In this document: piece by piece, positions 37,970 to 46,455 of the stretch
How the letters are laid out: the number at the start of each line of letters is the position of its first letter
Position numbering within the stretch: position 1 is the first letter of the stretch
Source: Clostridium sp. M62/1
GTDB lineage: Bacteria > Bacillota > Clostridia > Lachnospirales > Lachnospiraceae
Assembly (NCBI RefSeq): GCF_020736365.1
Contig: NZ_CP085988.1
Span: 3,230,001-3,294,000, forward strand
Direction of reading: 5' to 3'
Length of the DNA: 64,000 bases
Position numbers and translations under genes: made by a program
Notes under the pieces: generated by a model
Databases searched by the model: none
Seen by the model: the letters and a program-made list of their open reading frames with translations, nothing else
Told to the model about the DNA's origin: nothing

Positions 37970-38464
37970 CTATTTTTCTGTATTCTGGTTCTGCACAGAT
38001 ATTTCTGCCCTCACCTGCATCAAAATTTTCCCCAGAAGGTTCTGACCCTTCCATTTATCCGCACAAAATCGTTCCTCATCCTGCATAGAAAGACCAATCC
38101 CCCAGATTCGGTCTTTTACTGCACATTCTGCAATCATCTGTTCTCCTGTCTCCAGAAGTTTTTCAGCCAGTTCAGGATTTTGAAGAAATTTCTGGAGTAC
38201 CCCTTTATGGACGATTGCTTCTCTCTTCTCCCTCCAGATTTTTTCATCAAAATGCTGCACCATTCTGCCCAAAACCTTTATCTCGGCCACATCACCCGTC
38301 TCCAAAATCTTTTCCGCTGTCCTCTGATCCTGAAACAGAATTGCCTTTTTAAACATCATATACTGTTCCATTGATGAAAACGTGATTTCATCAACCGTAA
38401 ACGCGGAACGGTACCAATTACTCAAATACCCGTTTTGTTCTTCCGGATTATGAAAACATATCAA
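37970..38464 (-). CDS. NADAR-family ADP-ribose hydrolase (YbiA/RibX-like)
   Basis: The protein has 164 residues. It starts at TTG with GGGAGG eight bases upstream. NADAR features: FHNPEEQNGYLSNWY, FTVDEITFSSMEQYMMFKKA (the conserved Glu in the S-x-E-x-Y segment), and the C-terminal DRIWGIGLS. Members remove ADP-ribose or split glycosidic bonds; some NADAR domains act as antitoxins that strip ADP-ribose from guanine in DNA (established for DarT1-DarG1-type systems). Here it is the third gene after a DUF3990 ADP-ribosyltransferase-like gene, 18 bases after the middle gene, which suggests the reversing enzyme of the pair (inference). Confidence 0.85.
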   Translation of the reverse strand: MICFHNPEEQNGYLSNWYRSAFTVDEITFSSMEQYMMFKKAILFQDQRTAEKILETGDVAEIKVLGRMVQHFDEKIWREKREAIVHKGVLQKFLQNPELAEKLLETGEQMIAECAVKDRIWGIGLSMQDEERFCADKWKGQNLLGKILMQVRAEISVQNQNTEK

Positions 38465-38482
38465 TGGTTTTCCCTCCCAAAA

Positions 38483-38929
38483 TCATCTGTCCTCTTTTGG
38501 CTCTTTCAAACCGCATTGATTTCCAACTTTGTAGACGGCTGTCTGAAGATCAAGATCATGCAGTCCTGGATAACCTTCAAACATAAAATGAACCGGAATT
38601 AACTCCACTACATCTTTACTGGTAAGCTGGTAAGTCCATTGAAACAGCGCATAGAACTGCCCGATCCAGTTAGGTGCAAATCCGCCGTTAGACTCTCCTC
38701 TTTTGATTTCATAGTGATCATTTGAAAGAAAATAATGAAACAGCGATTCCGCATCCATGGTACATACATAAGCCTGTCCTTTATCAATCATTGCCCGGGT
38801 ATGACTTTTCATATATGTTTCAATAAAATTTTCGATGTCCATCTCCGGGTAATTATCCTGTGCATATTCAAACAGCTTTCCCTGATTTTCAACTACTTCT
38901 TCTAAATAACTTTTGCTGAACACGTCCAT
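38483..38929 (-). CDS. Unknown protein in ADP-ribosylation cassette
   Basis: The protein has 148 residues and is soluble and acidic. Segments: SYLEEVVENQGKLFEYAQ, FIETYMKSHTRAMIDKGQAY, NWIGQFYALFQWTYQLTSKD, FMFEGYPGLHDLDLQTAVYK. No catalytic motif is recognised. It lies between the DUF3990 gene (10-base gap) and the NADAR gene (18-base gap), so it is very likely part of the same functional unit, for example a helper or neutralising partner of the transferase. Confidence 0.7.
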   Translation of the reverse strand: MDVFSKSYLEEVVENQGKLFEYAQDNYPEMDIENFIETYMKSHTRAMIDKGQAYVCTMDAESLFHYFLSNDHYEIKRGESNGGFAPNWIGQFYALFQWTYQLTSKDVVELIPVHFMFEGYPGLHDLDLQTAVYKVGNQCGLKEPKEDR

Positions 38930-38939
38930 TTTCTACCTC

Positions 38940-39617
38940 TTATATCAATTTGCTGAATACCTTGTCTATCTTATTTTCATCGGAATTAATCAAAGCATAC
39001 ATGGCCTCTCTCGCCGTTCTGTCACGCTGAATATATTGAGGATTTGCTTTTGAAAATTCAACCTCCTTCAAAGCCGAATGCTCTTCTTTTAAGGCCTGAA
39101 ACGCTTTTTCTGATTTTAAGCAATACTGAATCCCCAGATCACCCAGTTTTAATAAATCTGGAAGAATACTGATATCCACTTCATCTCTGACAAAACATTT
39201 TGCAATATAAAAATAAGATGCATTTGCACGCCATCCCTTAATTACATCATAGTCCTCTGTAGGGATCTGGTACTTTTCAATAAACCTCGGTGCCAGCACT
39301 TTGTATCTTCGTCCCGTATCAGCATCGCGATGCTTCATTAGTTCCGCCAACCATGACAAAATATCACGTTTTTCAAAATCCAGTATTTTTAAATCACTGG
39401 TGTCTAATATGAATTTATGCACCCAACCATTCTTTTCTACCGGATTGCAGACAGACCACTCGGATGCCAATGCCGGGCTTTCCGTCAGATAAAATCCTCT
39501 GCCGTAATCGTGCTTATCGTTTCCCAATCCGTATGTAGGAACAACCTCTTTGTTCGGACTTCCGTGATATAAAATAATTTCCTTTTTATTGTTCTCCACT
39601 TTATATACCCCATTCAA
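38940..39617 (-). CDS. DUF3990 protein, ADP-ribosyltransferase-like
   Basis: The protein has about 225 residues. The N-terminal half matches DUF3990: IILYHGSPNKEV with the His of an H-Y type ADP-ribosyltransferase, HDYGRGFYLTES with the Tyr, ALASEWSVC, then FILDTSDLKILDF. A third catalytic residue cannot be assigned by eye. The start is uncertain: TTG at 39617 has no ribosome site, while GTG at 39599 has GGGG eight bases upstream. First gene of a three-gene unit with an unknown protein and a NADAR hydrolase. A toxin that ADP-ribosylates a cellular or phage target is inferred from family and neighbours. Confidence 0.75.
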   Translation of the reverse strand: MNGVYKVENNKKEIILYHGSPNKEVVPTYGLGNDKHDYGRGFYLTESPALASEWSVCNPVEKNGWVHKFILDTSDLKILDFEKRDILSWLAELMKHRDADTGRRYKVLAPRFIEKYQIPTEDYDVIKGWRANASYFYIAKCFVRDEVDISILPDLLKLGDLGIQYCLKSEKAFQALKEEHSALKEVEFSKANPQYIQRDRTAREAMYALINSDENKIDKVFSKLI

Positions 39618-39693
39618 ATTTTATAGGTTCTTCTTATATCGCTTTTCGTCATCAGTGTCCTAATCTCTTGAGGAGCTGTCATCTGTCTCGCTG

Positions 39694-39931
39694 CTACTCT
39701 TCATAAAGACATACCATCATTTTCTGATTCTTCCAGTATATTGACAAGTTTCTCCCTTGCCTTTGCCAGCAATGATAAAATTTCGGGGAATACTTGAAGC
39801 AGGCACAAAGCTCTCTCTCTGCTATAATGTCTCGTTTGCTTCTTTCTTCCTTGTATGTATCTTTGCGAATGAAGGTCACCTGTTTTACCTAAGCCACCTG
39901 TTTTATCTGCCCATACAGTCATATAGTACAC
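39694..39931 (-). pseudogene. Possible gene remnant upstream of the DUF3990 cassette
   Basis: Two overlapping minus frames each look protein-like over part of their length: one at its start (KDTYKEERSKRDIIAERELC), the other at its end (LLQVFPEILSLLAKAREKLV, ending in a Glu-rich tail). Joining them near 39800 gives one plausible sequence, so this may be a frameshifted short gene. No ribosome site is evident. The rest of 39618 to 40292 shows no gene. Confidence 0.25.
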
Positions 39932-40292
39932 GATTCTGGTGCATAAACAGCATCAAACATCTCAGAATTCACTTCGCAGATTCTGTAAGCCTCAGAACCT
40001 CGGCTCTTCGCTGCCAGATCGGCAATAGTTAATGCTCCCTTTAAGCATACCTGCTTTTCTGCCAGTCAGACAAATTATAGCATGAATAGTAAAAAAAGTA
40101 TAGCCAGCAAACAGAACATCTGTTCTTTTTTGCTGTACTTTTTCGTACAGAGCGCGCCAGCCCCGAAGGAATTTGGATTCCAGGATGTCCTGAGGGTATA
40201 CCTTTCCCTGCGCTCAGGGATTTTGACTATGCAGGGCTAATTTTTGCCTTTCCCGCAGTTGATTTTCCAGCCTTATAACACCAAAATTTCTC

Positions 40293-40520
40293 CTATCGCT
40301 CCAAAGCCTTCATCCTCTTTTTATCCGCTCTTTTATCCTTTCTTCCATCTGCTTCCTCACTTTGGACGAAAAATTCAAGAAGCGGATAAAAATAATCTCT
40401 GAAATAATTCAGAGAACACAGGAGCAGAAAGGCTGCCTCCAGACTAAAACCATCCAATATTCCAAATAGAAGCAGCGTAAAGGGCATAACGGTGAGAATG
40501 CCCTCTTCCCTTCTTCTCAT
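40293..40520 (-). CDS. Small membrane protein of unknown function
   Basis: The protein has about 75 residues from the ATG at 40520; the frame also allows TTG at 40532. Basic N-terminus, two probable membrane helices (GILTVMPFTLLLFGILDGF and AAFLLLCSLNYFRDYFY), then a highly charged tail (DGRKDKRADKKRMKALE). It is divergent from the threonine aldolase gene. The ribosome site (GGGAG) is at long spacing, so support is moderate. Confidence 0.45.
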   Translation of the reverse strand: MRRREEGILTVMPFTLLLFGILDGFSLEAAFLLLCSLNYFRDYFYPLLEFFVQSEEADGRKDKRADKKRMKALER

Positions 40521-40677
40521 TTTCCTTGACAACTCCCTGCCAATCCATCAAAATAGAAACAAATCAGACAAATTTAAAGCCAGAACAGAAGCCCGTCCCA
40601 GAGCCGGCTGCGAGGGCGGCCGGTATGCAGAAACGCGTCTGCTCTGCACATCACTTACAAAACAGGAGGATTGAACC

Positions 40678-41745
40678 ATGCAGCATCACAGATTTACAAA
40701 CGACTACAGCGAAGGGGCCCATCCACGGATTCTGGAAGCTCTCATGAATACAAACCTTACTCAGCACACCGGTTATGGGATGGATGAACACTGCCAGAAG
40801 GCGGCAGAGCTGATCTGCCGCGAGTGCAGTCACATAGCCTCTGGCGCAGACAGTCATCCAACCATACGAACGGATCTGGATATTCACTTCCTTGTGGGCG
40901 GGACACAGACCAACCGGATTGTCATCGACGCGGCTCTCCGGCCATACCAGGCTGTGATCGCCGTCTCCACCGGTCACATCAATGTCCATGAAACAGGAGC
41001 TGTTGAGGCCTCCGGCCACAAGGTGATTGCTGTTCCGGGTGAGGACGGAAAACTGACAGCCAGCGCCGTTGAAAAGGTGCTCTCCGCCCACAGGGATGAG
41101 CACATGGTTCAGCCGAAAATGGTCTACATCTCCAATACCACAGAGCTGGGAACACAGTATACTAAAAAAGAGCTGGAAGAACTCAGCCGTCTCTGCCGTT
41201 TAAAAGGACTCTATCTCTTCCTCGACGGCGCAAGACTCGGCTCCGCCCTCACGAGTCCCATCAATGATCTGACCATGGCGGATCTGGCTGACCTGACAGA
41301 TGCCTTCTATATCGGAGGAACGAAAAACGGCGCCCTGTTTGGCGAGGCCCTTGTCATCCGCAACGATTCCATCAAGAAAGATTTTCGCTATATGATCAAG
41401 CAGAACGGCGCTATGCTGGCAAAGGGATGGCTTTTGGGAATCCAGTTTGAAACACTCTTTACAGACGGACTTTTCTATGAAATGGCTGCCCAAGCCAATG
41501 AACTTGCACAAATCATGAGAAAGGGATTTGAGGACTGCCAGATTCCCTTCTTATCTTCTTCTGCCTCAAACCAGCTCTTCCCCATCGTCGATGACAGCCT
41601 GGCTGAAAAGCTGATGAGACTGTACGGAGCCAACGCAGAGAAAAAGACAGATGACACGCATACGGCCATCCGTTTTGTCACATCCTGGGCAACTCCCCGG
41701 GAAGCTGCCCAGGAGTTTGTCCGGGAGCTGAAAGCGATGGTATAG
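40678..41745 (+). CDS. Low-specificity L-threonine aldolase / beta-eliminating lyase
   Basis: The protein has 355 residues; AGGAGG lies 7 bases upstream. This PLP enzyme of fold type I cleaves threonine or allo-threonine to glycine and acetaldehyde. It begins FTNDYSEGAHPRIL, has FLVGGTQTNRIV (phosphate contact), ISNTTELGTQYTKKEL, FLDGARLGSAL (Asp to the PLP nitrogen) and YIGGTKNGALFGEA with the Lys that binds PLP. A single-gene unit. Confidence 0.9.
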   Translation: MQHHRFTNDYSEGAHPRILEALMNTNLTQHTGYGMDEHCQKAAELICRECSHIASGADSHPTIRTDLDIHFLVGGTQTNRIVIDAALRPYQAVIAVSTGHINVHETGAVEASGHKVIAVPGEDGKLTASAVEKVLSAHRDEHMVQPKMVYISNTTELGTQYTKKELEELSRLCRLKGLYLFLDGARLGSALTSPINDLTMADLADLTDAFYIGGTKNGALFGEALVIRNDSIKKDFRYMIKQNGAMLAKGWLLGIQFETLFTDGLFYEMAAQANELAQIMRKGFEDCQIPFLSSSASNQLFPIVDDSLAEKLMRLYGANAEKKTDDTHTAIRFVTSWATPREAAQEFVRELKAMV

Positions 41746-41854
41746 CTTCCGTATGCCCATGCAGCACTGCCCAGCCGTCTTGAACATTTCGGCCTGAGCT
41801 TCTGGCTGGAGCTTCTGCTCTGCTTTTGTTCTGTCCGGCATATCTGGCATAAAA

Positions 41855-41897
41855 CACCCCCTGACAGGGCGCAGAAATGCAGACCTGCCAGGGGGTG
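41855..41897 (-). terminator. Terminator of the membrane protein gene
   Basis: Nine-base arms CACCCCCTG and CAGGGGGTG are followed by four T on the minus strand, 40 bases after the stop of the gene at 41937. It may also serve the convergent aldolase gene. Confidence 0.65.
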
Positions 41898-41936
41898 ATA
41901 ATCTGTTTTCATCTGTTCGTTTTTAGCTGTTCATTA

Positions 41937-42419
41937 TTAGCTGTCCATCTTCTCCGCTCCATCATCCTCTGTTCCGCTGTCCCCTCTCTGCACGGCCAGT
42001 TCCTTCCTGGCCTTATTGGCATTGACAATGATAAACACAGCGGCAATTACCTCTCCGGCCATTACTACTGTCATAAAATTAAAGGATGTAAGGCTGGTCA
42101 GGCACCAGAAGCCGGAAATGATCAGGATCACAATCCCAAATCCAAAGCACAGACCCGCTTTTTCCTTATTTTTGCTCTTGATCAGAATCAGAAGACTAAA
42201 CAGGAATTGAATCCCTCCGTTCATCACCAGAGCAATAACCGTGGCCGCAGCCATCACCCCGCCAACTACCGCTCCGCTTGCCCCCGCTGCTCCTGCCATA
42301 CCGCTTACGACCAGACCGACGGCAGCCATGCCTATAAGCATCACAACAATGGTGATAATGCTGAGGACAAGCACAATAATCGAACCTGTTTTGACTTTTT
42401 TCATTTCTTCCATACCCAT
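41937..42419 (-). CDS. Four-helix membrane protein of unknown function
   Basis: The protein has about 160 residues. The start at 42419 is chosen because the promoter at 42466-42494 excludes the longer frame and GAAAGG lies upstream. Hydrophobic stretches: SIIVLVLSIITIVVMLIGMA, VVGGVMAAATVIALVM, FLFSLLILI, and FGFGIVILIISGFW. A Gly/Ala-rich loop (GAAGASGAVVGG) separates the first two. The tail is acidic. No family is recognised. Confidence 0.65.
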   Translation of the reverse strand: MGMEEMKKVKTGSIIVLVLSIITIVVMLIGMAAVGLVVSGMAGAAGASGAVVGGVMAAATVIALVMNGGIQFLFSLLILIKSKNKEKAGLCFGFGIVILIISGFWCLTSLTSFNFMTVVMAGEVIAAVFIIVNANKARKELAVQRGDSGTEDDGAEKMDS

Positions 42420-42465
42420 ACCCTTTCCTTTCTCTTTTGAACCAGTGAACTTCCTGTTATCTTTT

Positions 42466-42494
42466 ATTCTACCAATTAAATCAGTGTATTTCAA
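42466..42494 (-). promoter_or_regulatory. Promoter of the membrane protein gene
   Basis: TTGAAA (42489-42494) and TAGAAT (42466-42471) lie 17 bases apart on the minus strand, 47 bases before the chosen ATG. Confidence 0.6.
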
Positions 42495-42560
42495 TATTTC
42501 ATTTATTTTTTTAGTTTTTATTGCTGTCTTATGTTTTTATTTCTGTCTTTTTATTCATCT

Positions 42561-42730
42561 TTCTATTTTCTGTTCAAACTTTCTATTTCCTATTCAAACT
42601 CTCTATTTTCTATTCACATCCTTCATTTTCTATTCAAACTCTCTATTTTCTATTCACACCCTTCATTTGCTATCCAAACTCTTTGTTTTCTATCCACACC
42701 CTTTATTTGCTGTTTAAACTCTTTGTTTCT
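42561..42730. repeat. 20-bp tandem repeat, about 8.5 copies
   Basis: Units follow the pattern CTCTATTTTCTATTCAAACT with an exact 20-base period. Copies alternate between endings CAAACT and CACACC, so a 40-base higher-order unit is visible from the third copy on. The strand asymmetry is strong (one strand nearly all pyrimidine). It lies upstream of the membrane protein promoter and downstream of the Ctp protease terminator. The period is not a multiple of three and the frames through it are not protein-like. Confidence 0.9.
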
Positions 42731-42846
42731 GGGAGACAGCCTTTGGAGCATAGCAGAAAGCGATAAAATACATTCAGGATATTCAAATTCTGTCTCGCCA
42801 GGGTACTTTTCTGGGGCTTCTGAAACCGCCTGCTGAAAAACTGCAC

Positions 42847-42897
42847 AAAAAATACGCCTTGCATTAGAGAAAAACTCTTCAGCAAGACGTATTTTTT
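42847..42897 (-). terminator. Terminator of the Ctp protease gene
   Basis: A/T-flanked arms ATACGTCTTGC and GCAAGGCGTAT (one T-G pair, minus strand only) are followed by six T. It begins 17 bases after the stop. Confidence 0.85.
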
Positions 42898-42913
42898 ATT
42901 TCAGGTTCTCTTA

Positions 42914-44224
42914 TCAGGCTGCCTCATCTCCTGCCTCAGTACTGTCTTCCTGGGTATTGGCCTCTTCCCCATTCAGCACATTGAGAGCAGCGGTGAGCTG
43001 ATTGTCCTGATCCTTGGGTATTTCTATCATCGTCGCCAGATCTTCGTTCAGCTCCACCGTCACATCCGGCTCTATTCCCGTTCCGTGGAGATCTGTTCCG
43101 TCCGGCGTATAGTAATGCTCCGTTGTGAGCTTGACTCCGCTTCCGTCCTGCAGAGTGTACAGAGACTGCACAATTCCCTTTCCGAATGTGGTAGTTCCGA
43201 CGATCGTTGCCCTGTCATGATCCTTCATGGCTCCTGTAAATACCTCGGAAGCGCTGGCGGAATTTCCGTTTACGAGAATTGCTGTGGGAATATCCAGCTC
43301 ATGTCCATCCTCTGATGTGTAGGTTTCCCCCACTCCATTTCGATCTGCAATGGAAACAATTGTCTGTCCGTCCGGGAGCAGGTAGTCAACCATGGACACA
43401 GCGGCGTTCAGCTCACCTCCCGGATTATTTCTGAAATCCAGAATGAGCTGCTCCATTCCCTGACTGAGAAGCCCGTCGATTCCGGACTTAAACTGCTCTG
43501 CCGTCACGGTGTCAAATTCTGTCACCAGCAGGTATCCTGTCTTACCATCGTCCATCATCTGGTACTCTACTGTCTGAACCTCCAGCTTACGGCGGTTCAT
43601 AGTAACCTCTACTTCTTCCCCGTCGCGGTAAACCGTGAGCGTTACAGAAGTATTCTCTTCTCCCCTCACATACTGGCTGACAACGGTGTCGAGATCCATG
43701 CCGCTCACATCAAGCCCGTCTACCTTGTAGAGAATATCGCCCGGAAGAAGTCCTCCCTCCTCAGCCGGCGAATCCTTGTAAACCTTGATAATTGTGGAAA
43801 CATTTGTCATCCTGTCCTGGGAGATCATGGCACCGATTCCGCAGTATTCCCCGTTTGTTTCCTCCATCATGGCGGTCATCTCCTCCGGGGTATAGTAGTC
43901 GGCGTAGAGATCTCCCAGGCTGTACATAAGCCCCTTGTAGATTCCCGCCTCCTCAATGGCCGGATCCGTGTCAAACAGGTAGACCTCATTAATCAAATCC
44001 AGAATGACTCCCAGTTTCCCGGTGACCTGGTTCATATCAAGGGAAGCTGCTTCGTCCGAGCTTGCCTCCTGCCCGGAGCCGCCCTGGCCGCTTCCTGCTC
44101 TCAGCAGAATCTGACGTCCGAACATATAGATTCCAATGGAAGCCCCCACCGTCACCAGGCAGACAAATGCTGTGGCGAACACGCCCACCATTACACCCTT
44201 CCAAAATTTATTTTTATTGTCCAT
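42914..44224 (-). CDS. S41 family C-terminal processing protease
   Basis: The protein has 436 residues from the ATG at 44224 (GAGGAGG six bases upstream). N-terminal membrane anchor (VMVGVFATAFVCLVTVGASI), a linker, a PDZ domain at about residues 125 to 210 (SPAEEGGLLPGDILYKVDG) and the S41 core with catalytic Ser in NGNSASASEVF and Lys in TTFGKG. It acts outside the membrane on peptides or envelope proteins. Next to the EnvC-like gene and ftsEX, it may tune peptidoglycan hydrolysis during division or sporulation (inference). Confidence 0.9.
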   Translation of the reverse strand: MDNKNKFWKGVMVGVFATAFVCLVTVGASIGIYMFGRQILLRAGSGQGGSGQEASSDEAASLDMNQVTGKLGVILDLINEVYLFDTDPAIEEAGIYKGLMYSLGDLYADYYTPEEMTAMMEETNGEYCGIGAMISQDRMTNVSTIIKVYKDSPAEEGGLLPGDILYKVDGLDVSGMDLDTVVSQYVRGEENTSVTLTVYRDGEEVEVTMNRRKLEVQTVEYQMMDDGKTGYLLVTEFDTVTAEQFKSGIDGLLSQGMEQLILDFRNNPGGELNAAVSMVDYLLPDGQTIVSIADRNGVGETYTSEDGHELDIPTAILVNGNSASASEVFTGAMKDHDRATIVGTTTFGKGIVQSLYTLQDGSGVKLTTEHYYTPDGTDLHGTGIEPDVTVELNEDLATMIEIPKDQDNQLTAALNVLNGEEANTQEDSTEAGDEAA

Positions 44225-44334
44225 AATTAGCCTCCTCACCAGCCGCAGAGCAAATCTGCCCCCTGCCTGTTTGCAGAAAATGGAGCCGAACTCTCTATTA
44301 TGCGGTATTTTATGCCAGTTTTTACTTCAGCCTT

Positions 44335-45534
44335 CTATGGGCTCACATACTGTGAAGGGTTGACGTATGCCCCATTCACTCTGACTCCGAAATGAAGGTG
44401 CGGCCCCGTTGAATATCCGGTAGAGCCAACCTTGGCTATAACCTGCCCCTTCTTAACTGTCTCACCCACAGATACCAGAAGCTTGGAACAGTGCATGTAT
44501 ACAGTGGATACCCCGCCTCCATGGTTTATCATAATGTAGTTTCCGGCCGAGTAGCTGTATGTAGAGATAGTGACTGTTCCGTCGGCAGCTGCGACAATAT
44601 CACTTCCCGACGATGCCCCTATATCGATTCCCTTGTGGTTGCTGGAAGCTCCCTCCGTCGGTGAGCTTCTCCCGCCAAACCCGGAGGTGATACGGCTGCT
44701 GGAAGGGCACGGCCATATAAAGCTAATATTCCCAATACTTACCGTTTTATACTCCTCTCCCTTCTCCTGGGCCTTCTTCCTTGCCTCCTCTTCCTGGCGT
44801 TTCAGCTCTGCCTCTATCTGCTGAATTCTGTTTTCCTGGGCCTCTATATCTTCCTGATAGGAGGCAAGCTGCGATTCATTGGCTGCAATCTGATTCTGGT
44901 ATTTCTGCAGCTCCCTCGACTTTTCTCCCACCAGTTTCTCCACAGAGTCCTGCTTGGCCTTTGTCTGCTCCTGCAGGGTCAGAAGCTCTTCATGTTCTGC
45001 TTCCAGCTTCTCTTCATCGTCAGCTATCTTCTCCTTTATCTCTCCGTATTCGGTGAGCTTTTTTCTGTCATAGGATGAAATCTGCTGGATATACTCTGCC
45101 CTGTTCAGCATCTCAGACATGGAGCCGGATTCCAAAAGCAGATCGAGATAGCTTGTATCCCCTTTTTCATACATATATTTTATCCTCAGCTTCATGGAGG
45201 CATACTGCTCTTCCTCCGTCTTTTTAGCCTCCTCAAGCTGAGCCTTCGTCTCCTCAATGTCGGCTTCCTTGTCTGTAATCCGGCTGTCCAGGGAAGAGAG
45301 CTCATCATCTAACCGGGCCAGTTCCCCGTCCAGCTCCTTCACATAACTCTCCGTATCTGCCTTCAGCTTCTCCAGCTCCTGTATCGTTTCCTCCGTCTTT
45401 TTCTTCTCCTCCTCCAGAGAAGATATTTTGTCCTTTGCGCTGTCAATATCACCCTTTCCCGCCGCCTGAACCGGTATAACGGCCAGAACCGCAGCCAGCG
45501 CAATCAATCCAGTTTTTATACTGCGTTTTCCCAT
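44335..45534 (-). CDS. EnvC-like murein hydrolase (coiled coil plus M23 peptidase)
   Basis: The protein has 399 residues from the ATG at 45534, which has AGGAG nine bases upstream. Signal peptide (TGLIALAAVLAVIPVQA), then about 210 residues of heptad-rich coiled coil (SSLEEEKKKTEETIQELEKL), then a LytM/M23 domain with Zn ligands in NHKGIDIGAS and GPHLHFGVRV, both present, so it may be an active endopeptidase. FtsEX with an extracellular coiled-coil hydrolase is a known division module, and here the order is ftsE, ftsX, this gene. Confidence 0.9.
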   Translation of the reverse strand: MGKRSIKTGLIALAAVLAVIPVQAAGKGDIDSAKDKISSLEEEKKKTEETIQELEKLKADTESYVKELDGELARLDDELSSLDSRITDKEADIEETKAQLEEAKKTEEEQYASMKLRIKYMYEKGDTSYLDLLLESGSMSEMLNRAEYIQQISSYDRKKLTEYGEIKEKIADDEEKLEAEHEELLTLQEQTKAKQDSVEKLVGEKSRELQKYQNQIAANESQLASYQEDIEAQENRIQQIEAELKRQEEEARKKAQEKGEEYKTVSIGNISFIWPCPSSSRITSGFGGRSSPTEGASSNHKGIDIGASSGSDIVAAADGTVTISTYSYSAGNYIMINHGGGVSTVYMHCSKLLVSVGETVKKGQVIAKVGSTGYSTGPHLHFGVRVNGAYVNPSQYVSP

Positions 45535-45546
45535 GTGCCTCATCTC

Positions 45547-46455
45547 CTAAACCTTAAGGTGCCTGCGGATTGTAAAAAAGCTTCCCACAAAGCCAATCCC
45601 TACTCCCAGCAACATGGCCACTCCCACCATATACGGGAAAATAACGTGGAGCGGAATGAACACAACAATATTGGAAAGCATCTCAAAATGCTCTCCCAGA
45701 TAGGATATCACCTGTCTGTAAACCATATAGATCAGCCCCAGAGGAATGGCAGCTCCCACCAGACCGATAATAATTCCCTCCACCACGAACGGGGATCGGA
45801 TCATAAAATTTGTGGCGCCGATCAGCCTCATAATTCTGTTCTCATTCTTCCTGAAGGCAGCCGCTGTCCTGATGGTATTGCTGATCAGGAAAATAGACAC
45901 GGCCAGAAGAAGAATAATAATCCCAAGAGACACGCTCCCCAGTATTTTGTTAAAATCCGTCATCCCTGCAGCTACATCCTTGGAGTAGTTGACTCTCCGC
46001 ACTCCGTCAAGGGACTGAAGCCACGACACCATATGTTCCTGGCTCGTCAGATCCGTCAGGAAAATTTCATAAGAAGCAGAGTCTGCCAGGGGATTATCCT
46101 GTTCAAACCCCTCTGCCAAATCCTCCATACCCGCAAAATAGTCCGCCTTAAACGATTCCCAGGCCTCCTCCGGCGAGGTGTAGACGCATTCCTTCACATT
46201 CGGCTGTTTTACTATCTCAGCTCCAATAGCCTGAATCTCCTCCTGTGTCAGGTTTTCATCAAAGAAAACTGTGATTCCCACCGTAGTTTCCACATTTTTC
46301 ACCATGTAGCGCACATTCGCCACAAGGGAGAAAAAAATGCAGAACAAAAAGATACAGGCGGATACAACAGCCACAGAGGCCAGCGAAAACCAAATATTTT
46401 TTCCTATATTTTTTATGCCTTCCTTCAGGCAGTACCAAAATGTGCCTACTCTCAT
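45547..46455 (-). CDS. ftsX: Cell division ABC permease FtsX
   Basis: The protein has 302 residues. One N-terminal membrane helix (FSLASVAVVSACIFLFCIFF), an extracellular domain of about 110 residues (GITVFFDENLTQEEIQAI, TSPEEAWESFKADYF), then three helices. It couples FtsE ATP hydrolysis to the outside hydrolase. Its start overlaps the ftsE stop by 4 bases, and the EnvC-like gene follows 12 bases after its stop. Confidence 0.93.
   Translation of the reverse strand: MRVGTFWYCLKEGIKNIGKNIWFSLASVAVVSACIFLFCIFFSLVANVRYMVKNVETTVGITVFFDENLTQEEIQAIGAEIVKQPNVKECVYTSPEEAWESFKADYFAGMEDLAEGFEQDNPLADSASYEIFLTDLTSQEHMVSWLQSLDGVRRVNYSKDVAAGMTDFNKILGSVSLGIIILLLAVSIFLISNTIRTAAAFRKNENRIMRLIGATNFMIRSPFVVEGIIIGLVGAAIPLGLIYMVYRQVISYLGEHFEMLSNIVVFIPLHVIFPYMVGVAMLLGVGIGFVGSFFTIRRHLKV

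Noticed and set aside
42561-42730. CRISPR array
   Set aside because: There are no spacers: the 20-bp units follow each other directly and no cas genes are near.
42521-42836. Plus-strand frames across the 20-bp tandem repeats
   Set aside because: They are only translations of the repeat (Phe, Leu, Ser, Tyr patterns) and the repeat period is not a multiple of three.
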